This document shows positions 1-5,439 of a DNA stretch of 5,631 bases, piece by piece. Origin of the DNA: Bacteroidales bacterium (GTDB lineage: Bacteria > Bacteroidota > Bacteroidia > Bacteroidales > DYOH01); contig DAOVUO010000206.1 in assembly GCA_030632545.1 (NCBI GenBank), forward strand, positions 1 through 5,631, given 5' to 3'. Under the pieces are notes generated by a model. That model did no database searches. It saw only the letters and a program-made list of their open reading frames with translations, and was not told where the DNA came from. The translations under genes and the position numbers were made by a program. Positions within the stretch are counted from its first letter, which is position 1, and the number at the start of each line of letters is the position of its first letter.

Positions 1-67
1 AAAACACACTGAAAACTATCATTATAATTATACCCACTGCAAAAACAATCGAAACTCGTAAAGTCAT
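1..67 (-). CDS. N-terminus of an unidentified membrane-anchored or exported protein (partial)
   Basis: Read on the minus strand, an ATG at 67 opens a frame that stays open to the window edge (22 codons). It starts M-T-L-R and continues with an almost wholly hydrophobic run (about residues 5-22, rich in Val, Ile and Phe). This is typical of a signal peptide or first transmembrane helix. No lipoprotein cysteine appears in the visible part. The start lies 4 bases after the ald stop codon, so it is very probably cotranscribed and translationally coupled with tsaE and ald. No ribosome-binding site is visible, as for the other genes here. The family cannot be recognised from 22 residues. That it is real rests on the spacing, the strand and the hydrophobic N-terminus. 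Confidence 0.55.
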   Translation of the reverse strand, partial: MTLRVSIVFAVGIIIMIVFSVF

Positions 68-71
68 AAAA

Positions 72-1283
72 TTATAAACTGGCGATTAATAAATTAATAT
101 TTTGTGAAGGAAGCCCAAATGTTCTACCAATTTTTTGGTTTGTTAATATTCCTTTATAGATTACAATCCCATTTCGTAATCCATAATCTTGTTGTATTAG
201 TTGATCTACACCACCCGATTCTGATATTTTTTTTAATAATGGAACAAATACATTGCTCAATGCTATTGAAGCTGTTTTCGAAACTCTGCTTGGAATATTT
301 GGAACACAATAATGAATTACATCATGTTTTCTGAAAATTGGATTACCGTGATTTGTTATAATTGAAGTTTCAAAACATGGACTACTGTCAATGCTAATAT
401 CCACGATTACAGCACCATCTTTCATTTTCCTAACAATATCTTCTGAAACCACATAGCTTGAGCTATCTTCGTAAGGCAAAGCACCAATTACAACATCGGC
501 AGATAATAATGCTCGTTCTATTACTTGTGGATGAATAACTGAAGTATAAACATTTTGTCCTATAAAATATTGAGCATTTTGTAAACGGTAAATTGAGTCA
601 TCAAAAATTTTCACTGTTGCACCAAGTCCAATAGCTGTCCTTGCCGCATAAAAACCAGCCGTACTAGCACCAATTATAACAACCTCACTTGGAGTAACCC
701 CAGTTGTTCCACCTAAAAGAATGCCTTTGCCTTTATTTTCGGTATTCATGTATTCAGCAGCAATTAAAATTGATGAACTGCCAGAGATTTCGCTCATCGC
801 CCTTACAACTGGATAATGATTTGCCTCACCACGTAAATATTCAAATGCAACAGCATTAATACGCTTTTTAATCATACTTTGAATACGCTCAGTAGTTTGC
901 GTTGTAAGATGTAGCGATGAAAACAACAATTGCTGTGCATTCATCATCTCAATTTCAATTTCTGTTGGAGGAGCTACTTTTAGGATAATCTCACTTTGGT
1001 AAACTTCTTTTGGACTTTTTACTATACGAGCACCTTTTTCAGAATATTGCAAATCATTATAGTCGGCTCTGTTCCCAGCACCATTTTCTAAAATAATTTG
1101 ATGTCCTTGTAAAGTTAATATTTCTACTGCTTCTGGCGTTAGGCATATTCTATTTTCATATTTATCAGATTCTCGGGGAATGCCAATTGTGAGTTTTTTT
1201 TGATGCTTTTGTACTTCAAGCATTTCTTCTTGAGGAATAAAAGCAGTTTCACTACCAAAACCAAAATTTGAAAATGAGTTCAT
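72..1283 (-). CDS. ald: Alanine dehydrogenase (Bacteroidota-type), 403 aa
   Basis: This enzyme catalyses NAD-dependent reversible oxidative deamination of L-alanine to pyruvate and ammonia in the cytosol. The N-terminal catalytic domain (about 30-165) has IGIPRE at 33-38, then R45, K102 in LKVAPP and H125 in SLHLTT. These match the substrate-binding Arg and the catalytic Lys and His of the family. MSEISG is at 163-168. The Rossmann domain follows, with a dinucleotide loop GASTAG at 205-210, acidic D228 after the second strand, and D299 in VDISID, the usual catalytic Asp. The C-terminal part (DVIHYCVPNIPSRV, 321-334, then GILTN) is characteristic of the family. The 30-residue N-terminal extension with PQEE fits the Bacteroidota form, so the first ATG is kept. 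That ATG sits one base after the tsaE stop, implying coupling. Oddities are Ser in place of the middle Gly of GxGxxG, and S-S-P where G-G-rich sequence is usual after the catalytic Asp. Confidence 0.93.
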   Translation of the reverse strand: MNSFSNFGFGSETAFIPQEEMLEVQKHQKKLTIGIPRESDKYENRICLTPEAVEILTLQGHQIILENGAGNRADYNDLQYSEKGARIVKSPKEVYQSEIILKVAPPTEIEIEMMNAQQLLFSSLHLTTQTTERIQSMIKKRINAVAFEYLRGEANHYPVVRAMSEISGSSSILIAAEYMNTENKGKGILLGGTTGVTPSEVVIIGASTAGFYAARTAIGLGATVKIFDDSIYRLQNAQYFIGQNVYTSVIHPQVIERALLSADVVIGALPYEDSSSYVVSEDIVRKMKDGAVIVDISIDSSPCFETSIITNHGNPIFRKHDVIHYCVPNIPSRVSKTASIALSNVFVPLLKKISESGGVDQLIQQDYGLRNGIVIYKGILTNQKIGRTFGLPSQNINLLIASL

Positions 1284-1284
1284 G

Positions 1285-1701
1285 TTAGTTTATTTCTAAT
1301 TTGCGTTCAAGTTTCGACAAGATAATAATTTTTATTGAAATAATATCTTTTGGCAGTAAAGAAGCAATCTTTTCTGGCCATTCAATAAAGCAATAATTTC
1401 CACTATATAAATACTCTTCAAAACCAAAATCATAGGCTTCTTCAATCTTCTCAATTCTATAAAAATCAAAATGAAAAATTGTTCCGTGACTTAGAGATGC
1501 ATATTCGTTTATTATAGAAAAGCTTGGGCTATTTACATTACTTTCAACATTCATTGCTTTACATAATGCTTTAATAAAAGTAGTTTTCCCAGACCCCATT
1601 TCACCATAAAAAGCAACAGTCTTGTTTGAGCCTGCTATTTCTAATACTTTTTTAGCCGCAAACTCTAATTCATTTATTCCTTTTATTTTTATTTTCAGCA
1701 T
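1285..1701 (-). CDS. tsaE: tRNA threonylcarbamoyladenosine biosynthesis ATPase TsaE, 138 aa
   Basis: TsaE is the small ATPase partner of the TsaB-TsaD complex, which makes N6-threonylcarbamoyladenosine at position 37 of ANN-decoding tRNAs in the cytosol. The whole family pattern is visible: Walker A loop GEMGSGKTT at 33-41, SPSFSI at 58-63 (switch-like motif), HFDFYR at 77-82 and IEWPEK at 106-111. The length, 138 residues, is normal for the family (about 140-160). It is the first gene of the left-hand minus-strand unit. A match to the Bacteroidota promoter consensus lies about 20-50 bases upstream of the ATG, and ald begins one base after its stop. TsaE has no metabolic link to alanine dehydrogenase, and pairing of the two genes in Bacteroidota is, from memory, common rather than exceptional. 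No other ATG close upstream is in frame. Confidence 0.95.
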   Translation of the reverse strand: MLKIKIKGINELEFAAKKVLEIAGSNKTVAFYGEMGSGKTTFIKALCKAMNVESNVNSPSFSIINEYASLSHGTIFHFDFYRIEKIEEAYDFGFEEYLYSGNYCFIEWPEKIASLLPKDIISIKIIILSKLERKLEIN

Positions 1702-1720
1702 GCTATGAAATAATGTGCTG

Positions 1721-1751
1721 CAAAATTAATATAATATTATGCTTATACCAA
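1721..1751 (-). promoter_or_regulatory. Bacteroidota-type promoter for tsaE-ald
   Basis: On the minus strand TAATTTTG (1728 down to 1721) matches the Bacteroidota sigma-ABfr -7 consensus TAnnTTTG exactly. A TTG (1751-1749, within ATTGG) lies 20 bases upstream, in the position expected for the -33 element. Transcription would start near 1714, giving a leader of only about 10-15 bases before the tsaE ATG at 1701. That suits a gene without a Shine-Dalgarno sequence. Confidence 0.6.
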
Positions 1752-1777
1752 TTGAATTTATCGTGCATTTTAATGTT

Positions 1778-1808
1778 CAATAGTTCCCCGATGTTCGGGG
1801 AACTATTG
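1778..1808 (-). terminator. Perfect 14-bp hairpin after citF, probable terminator
   Basis: Bases 1778-1791 and 1795-1808 are perfect inverted repeats separated by a 3-base loop (1792-1794). The stem has a GC-rich core (CCCCG/CGGGG) and AT-rich outer pairs. It begins 4 bases after the citF stop codon, where a rho-independent terminator would be expected, and upstream of the tsaE promoter. In the minus-strand direction the bases after the stem are AACATTAAAA and not a clean U-run, so termination may be weak or need a factor. In the plus direction a T-rich stretch follows, but no plus-strand gene reads into it. It could also act as an mRNA 3'-end stabiliser. Confidence 0.6.
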
Positions 1809-1812
1809 TATC

Positions 1813-3369
1813 TTATTTTTCCACTTTTTTTACTACATCTATTACCGTACCATCAACCCATTTAATAGCAGCAATAACTTCATCGCTAAACACTGGTTTT
1901 TCAGGTTTTCCACAAATTTTTTCAGCTTCGTCTTTTAATTCCTGAATTGTTGTTATTGGTAATCCAGAATTCTTTACTTTCTCGATTAAATCTGTACGCA
2001 AAGGATTGATTGCAATTCCGCGCTCAGTAACAATTACATCAATTAACTCGCCTGGCCCACAAATAGTAGTAACTTCATCCATTATTACAGGAATTCTATC
2101 ACGGAAAAGAGGAATTGGTAAAATTACTGTTTTGGAAAATAAGCAGTTTTGCCATCCACCAATACCGTGCATTAAATAGCCATCGGAATGAGTTACCACA
2201 TTAGCGTTAAAATTGACATCCACTTCAGTAGCACCTAAAATTACAACATCTACCATGCCTGCAAAATTCCCCTTACTATGAAAATTATAGCTAGTAAAAG
2301 GACTTGTCCAAACGTGATTAGGGTTTTTTGCCATTGATTTTACTCCATCTAAATCAAATGTTTGTCCATCAAGAATATAATCAATCTGACCTTCTTCAAG
2401 CATTTTTACAAGATATTTATTGCTGCCACCACGTGCAAAACGAGCTTTTATTTCTTTTTTTCGCATTATCTGCGAAAAATAATCGCTAACCGCTAAACTT
2501 GTTCCGCCTGCTCCTGTTTGAAAAGAAAACCCATCTCTAATTATGCCCGTTTGTTCACAAAACTTGGCTGTTAATTCAGCTAAATACAATCTATCTGGAC
2601 TTTTTGTTATTTGGGTTGTACCAGAAACAATGCGCTCTGGAATACCTACTTTTTCTACTTCAACAGTAAAATCAACACGATTTCCTTGTATTTGCCAAGG
2701 TAAACAAGGAAATTCAACCATATTATCGGTAACAACAATAACTTTATCAGCATATTCGCTATCTGCTAGAGCAAAACCTAATAAACCACTTGCAGATGGC
2801 CCTACAAGTCCATTTGCGTTGCCAAAAGTATCAGCACAAGCTGCACCAATTACAGCAATGTCAATTTCAATTTCACCATCCTGAACTGCCTGATAACGTC
2901 CACCATGAGAGCGAAGTACTGCCGTTCCACGCATTTTACCTTCGGAAGTATATTTCCCCAATGGGCCATTCATACTTCCTTCAATATGATGTATTGTGCC
3001 ATCTTCCAAGTATTGGATTAAATGCTCATGACAGGGAAATGAAGCAGAAGGAAACCAAATTAAATCTTTTACGCCCAGTTCTTTGGCAATATCAAATATT
3101 TGGTTTGCTATTAAATCTCCATTTCTAAAATGATGATGGGTCGAAATTACCATTCCATCTTTTAGTCCAGATTTAATAAGTGCTTCTTTTAAATTAATAA
3201 CCTTTTTATTTCCATCCAAAGGATAATCTACATTACTCGGAATTTTTCGACTGTAAATTTTGCCCTCTGGTTTATATTTATTTACTCCCATAAATGGGAT
3301 TTGTTTTTTTCCATTAATTTCAGCGGGGATGCGTCTTCCAAGCGCATTTTTTATAAATTTATTTTTCAT
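1813..3369 (-). CDS. citF: Citrate lyase alpha subunit (citrate acyl-carrier transferase), CitF-like, 518 aa
   Basis: CitF is the acyl-transferase subunit: it exchanges acetyl for citrate (or a related acid) on the thiol of the carrier prosthetic group, so the beta subunit can cleave it. Counting from the chosen start, conserved blocks are HHHFRNGD (78-85), SHGGR (154-158), FGNANG (182-187), GAGGTSLAVS (286-295), NPNH (349-352), ATEVD with a conserved Glu (380-384), GPGE (438-441), VTERGIAINP (447-456) and the C-terminal GTVIDVV (507-513). All align with enterobacterial CitF. Length is close to the usual 505-520. An in-frame ATG at 3414 would add 15 Lys-rich residues and overlap the upstream gene by 22 bases. 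The ATG at 3369 is preferred because it gives family length and a 23-base gap. Around 404-409 the family's GGHSD-type motif reads GGWQNC, so substrate preference could differ; citramalate lyase is the main alternative. Confidence 0.88.
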   Translation of the reverse strand: MKNKFIKNALGRRIPAEINGKKQIPFMGVNKYKPEGKIYSRKIPSNVDYPLDGNKKVINLKEALIKSGLKDGMVISTHHHFRNGDLIANQIFDIAKELGVKDLIWFPSASFPCHEHLIQYLEDGTIHHIEGSMNGPLGKYTSEGKMRGTAVLRSHGGRYQAVQDGEIEIDIAVIGAACADTFGNANGLVGPSASGLLGFALADSEYADKVIVVTDNMVEFPCLPWQIQGNRVDFTVEVEKVGIPERIVSGTTQITKSPDRLYLAELTAKFCEQTGIIRDGFSFQTGAGGTSLAVSDYFSQIMRKKEIKARFARGGSNKYLVKMLEEGQIDYILDGQTFDLDGVKSMAKNPNHVWTSPFTSYNFHSKGNFAGMVDVVILGATEVDVNFNANVVTHSDGYLMHGIGGWQNCLFSKTVILPIPLFRDRIPVIMDEVTTICGPGELIDVIVTERGIAINPLRTDLIEKVKNSGLPITTIQELKDEAEKICGKPEKPVFSDEVIAAIKWVDGTVIDVVKKVEK

Positions 3370-3392
3370 TTTTTCTAGTTTAAGCTTTATTT

Positions 3393-4610
3393 TTAATTGA
3401 ATTCTTTGAGCCAATTTTCCGACAAAAGATTTAGTTTTACTGCTAAATTAATTGTTTTTTGTGCTCGTTTTACAACAGGAGGGTCAATCATTTTTGTGCC
3501 AAGTGAAACCACTCCTAATCCTTTTGCTGTTGCATCTTCAAATGCAGCTACAATTTTTTTTGCCTTTAATATTTCGCTTTCCTCTGGTGCAAAAGCATTC
3601 TCAATTACCTGAATTTGACGAGGATGAATACAACCCATTCCTTCGAATCCTAAAGATCGGGCTTTTTTAACTGTATTGTAAAGTCCTTCCATATCACCAA
3701 CATCTGAAAAAACAGAGTCTATTGGTTGAATTCCTATTGATTTGCAAGCATTTATTACTCTTGTACGTGCATAAAAAGATTCATTAGCTTCTAAGGTTCT
3801 GCTAACGCCTAAATCCGCAGTAAAATCCTCTAAGCCAACCGCCAATGAAACTACATTTGGTGAGGCAGTAGCAATTTCAAATGCTTTTTCTACTCCCATA
3901 GCACTTTCTATTATAGGCATATAGAAAGTTTGATTACTTATCTTATGCTCTTTTTTTATTTTATTAATTTTTTTGTCAAGTTTCTTGATATAGGCTCCAG
4001 ATTCACATTTAGGAATGAGTAATAAATTTACATTATGTGGAATTATGTGTTTTAACTCACGAATCCCCTTTTTTCCTTGATTAATTCTAACCATACGTTC
4101 TGCACCATAAAAATTAACCGCTCTAAGCGAATTTCGTATTAAATGCAATGCTTCTGTTTTTTTATCTTGTGCTACCGAATCCTCCAAATCTAAAATTATT
4201 CCATTTGGCTGATGAACACCCGCATTAATCATCATACTTGGTGAATTTCCAGGTAAATACAATCTGGAAAAGCGAAATTGGTCTTTTGCTGTACCGTAAT
4301 TATTTTCGGGCAAAAATTCGGGCAAAAACTCTAAATCTGTATCTATTAACTTTTTTACAGCAGTTTCAATTCTGGCCATTAATACATGCTCAAGTGCGCC
4401 TCTATCAGTCACTTCAATAACAGCGTTTTCAATACCGAAAAACTTTAATTCTTTCTCGATTAAAGCTCTAATGCTTTTGCCATACATACTTTCAACTTTA
4501 CTTTTAAGCTCAATTTGCAATCCGTTTTCTTTTGTTAATTCGAGCTTTACATGGCAATCGGAACGCACTTTAGGGCCTAAGTTACCTGCTTCTGCTATCT
4601 TGTTATCCAT
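3393..4610 (-). CDS. citE: Fused citrate lyase acyl-carrier (CitD) and beta/lyase (CitE) subunits, 405 aa
   Basis: One protein carries two lyase subunits that are separate genes in enterobacteria. Residues 1-90 resemble CitD, the carrier of phosphoribosyl-dephospho-CoA: AGNL at 8-11, S17-D18, a central SMYGKSIRALIE stretch (41-52), and TDRGALEHVLMARIE (68-82), matching the DDKGAL..VLRARLE signature. A short acidic, proline-containing linker (about 91-112) follows. Residues 113-392 are a CitE/HpcH-HpaI-type TIM barrel: LYLPGNS (117-123), LDLEDSVA (140-147), R175 in VRIN, E235 in PIIESAMGV, E261-D262 in GLEDFTADLG, IHPRQI (328-333) and GLGVVSLGTKMIDPPVV (364-380). E235 and D262 fit the Mg ligands of CitE and R175 the oxo-acid-binding Arg. 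It should cleave the acyl-carrier thioester to an oxo-acid and acetyl-carrier. It is the first gene of the lyase operon, 23 bases before citF. Citramalate is an alternative substrate. Confidence 0.88.
   Translation of the reverse strand: MDNKIAEAGNLGPKVRSDCHVKLELTKENGLQIELKSKVESMYGKSIRALIEKELKFFGIENAVIEVTDRGALEHVLMARIETAVKKLIDTDLEFLPEFLPENNYGTAKDQFRFSRLYLPGNSPSMMINAGVHQPNGIILDLEDSVAQDKKTEALHLIRNSLRAVNFYGAERMVRINQGKKGIRELKHIIPHNVNLLLIPKCESGAYIKKLDKKINKIKKEHKISNQTFYMPIIESAMGVEKAFEIATASPNVVSLAVGLEDFTADLGVSRTLEANESFYARTRVINACKSIGIQPIDSVFSDVGDMEGLYNTVKKARSLGFEGMGCIHPRQIQVIENAFAPEESEILKAKKIVAAFEDATAKGLGVVSLGTKMIDPPVVKRAQKTINLAVKLNLLSENWLKEFN
4305..4328 (-). repeat. Perfect 12-bp tandem duplication in the CitD-CitE linker
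   Basis: The 12-base unit TTCGGGCAAAAA (plus strand) occurs twice back to back with no mismatch. It is in frame and encodes the repeated tetrapeptide seen in EFLPEFLPE (94-102), exactly within the linker between the carrier and lyase domains. Its identity at DNA level points to a recent slippage duplication, tolerated because it only lengthens the linker. Confidence 0.85.
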
Positions 4611-4684
4611 AGTGTATTTGTTATAAGTGTTTTAAATCTATTATAGTAAAATTTATCAAATATTGAATAAAAATAATTTCCTTA

Positions 4685-4692
4685 CAAAATTA
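4685..4692 (-). promoter_or_regulatory. Candidate -7 promoter element for the citrate lyase operon
   Basis: On the minus strand TAATTTTG is an exact match to the Bacteroidota -7 motif TAnnTTTG and is identical in sequence to the element in front of tsaE. No convincing TTG is seen 19-21 bases upstream, so the -33 half is weak and the promoter may depend on an activator. A start near 4678 would give a leader of about 65-70 bases before the ATG at 4610. Confidence 0.4.
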
Positions 4693-4717
4693 AAAACTGC
4701 TTTCAATAGATAATTAT

Positions 4718-4725
4718 TAAATTTG
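4718..4725 (+). promoter_or_regulatory. Candidate -7 promoter element for recR
   Basis: TAAATTTG matches the Bacteroidota -7 consensus TAnnTTTG. The upstream -33 region holds only a poor match (CTG at 4697-4699, 18 bases away). Transcription would start near 4732, leaving about 70 bases of AT-rich leader before the recR ATG at 4805. The element is back to back with the lyase-operon candidate, only 25 bases apart. Nothing else was recognised in the 194-base intergenic stretch 4611-4804. Confidence 0.4.
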
Positions 4726-4804
4726 CTGTTTCTAAATAGGAAATTATTTTTCTGCTAATTTAACGATTAATAATTATTGAAAATTAAGCAATAGATTTTT
4801 ACAA

Positions 4805-5419
4805 ATGGATAGAAATTATTCTTCGAAAGTATTGGCACAAGCCGTTCATGAAATATCTCGACTGCCTGGAATAGGTGAAAAAACGGCTTTGCGTTTGGCT
4901 TTGCATATTTTAAAAAAAGATTTAACGCAAGCAAAAGCTTTAGGGAATTCAATTATTAGTTTAAAGGAAAATATAAAAATTTGTAAAATTTGTAATAATA
5001 TTTCCGATAGTGATTTTTGTTCAATATGCACTAGTAATGAGCGTGATGACACAATAATTTGTGTAGTTGAAAATACTCGAGATGTGATGGCAGTGGAAAA
5101 TACGGGGCAGTTTTTCGGACATTATCATGTTTTAGGTGGAATTATTTCGCCAATGGATGGGATTGGTCCAGCAGATTTGAGTATAGATTCTTTAGTTGAG
5201 CGAATAGAGCAAAATGGTATTAAAGAGATTATTTTTGCATTGCCTACAACAATGGAGGGTGATACAACAAATTTTTATCTTTATAAAAAATTGACACATA
5301 CAAATACTAAAATTTCAACTTTAGCTAGAGGGGTGGCTATTGGCGACGATTTGGAATATACTGATGAGATTACACTAGGGCGTTCGCTTGTAAATCGCAT
5401 AAAATTCGAGCAGACTTAA
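4805..5419 (+). CDS. recR: Recombination mediator protein RecR, 204 aa
   Basis: RecR works with RecO (and RecF) to load RecA onto SSB-coated single-stranded DNA during gap repair. The family architecture is complete. A helix-hairpin-helix region (about 9-32) contains RLPGIGEKTALRLALHIL. A four-cysteine zinc site is formed by C60, C63, C72 and C75 (CKIC and CSIC pairs). A Toprim domain runs from about 83, with E89 in VVEN, the loop GGIISPMDGIGP at 111-122, LPTTMEGDTTNFYL at 146-159, and the C-terminal ARGVAIGDDLEYTDE followed by LGRSLVNR. Length is typical (about 198-205). The ATG is preceded by TTTTTACAA with no Shine-Dalgarno, normal for Bacteroidota. It is divergent from the citrate lyase operon and followed 20 bases later by a glycosyltransferase gene in the same direction, probably cotranscribed. 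Confidence 0.97.
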   Translation: MDRNYSSKVLAQAVHEISRLPGIGEKTALRLALHILKKDLTQAKALGNSIISLKENIKICKICNNISDSDFCSICTSNERDDTIICVVENTRDVMAVENTGQFFGHYHVLGGIISPMDGIGPADLSIDSLVERIEQNGIKEIIFALPTTMEGDTTNFYLYKKLTHTNTKISTLARGVAIGDDLEYTDEITLGRSLVNRIKFEQT

Positions 5420-5439
5420 GCTTACAAATTTCTTAATTA

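Noticed and set aside
104..334. Plus-strand open frame antisense to ald
   Set aside because: It lies inside the conserved C-terminal coding region of ald and its product is a hydrophobic shadow translation without motifs.
2543..3128. Plus-strand open frames of about 112 residues opposite citF
   Set aside because: They lie wholly antisense to a well-conserved gene, have no recognisable domains and no promoter motif, and fit chance frames opposite coding DNA.
3554..3561. A8 run in the citDE message as a programmed frameshift site (similar A8 runs in ald at 227-234 and 1194-1201)
   Set aside because: Each run encodes ordinary Lys codons in an intact frame, no downstream stimulatory hairpin was seen, and such runs are expected in AT-rich genes.
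3397..3670. Plus-strand open frames antisense to the CitE domain
   Set aside because: They are opposite conserved CitE sequence and have no independent coding evidence.
4611..4804. Small RNA, riboswitch or tRNA in the divergent intergenic region
   Set aside because: The stretch is very AT-rich with no stable GC-containing stem, no tRNA-like arms and no recognisable riboswitch core; only promoter-like motifs can be supported.
4767..5052. Minus-strand open frames antisense to recR
   Set aside because: They are fully explained as shadows of recR, with low-complexity Phe/Leu/Lys content and no family resemblance.
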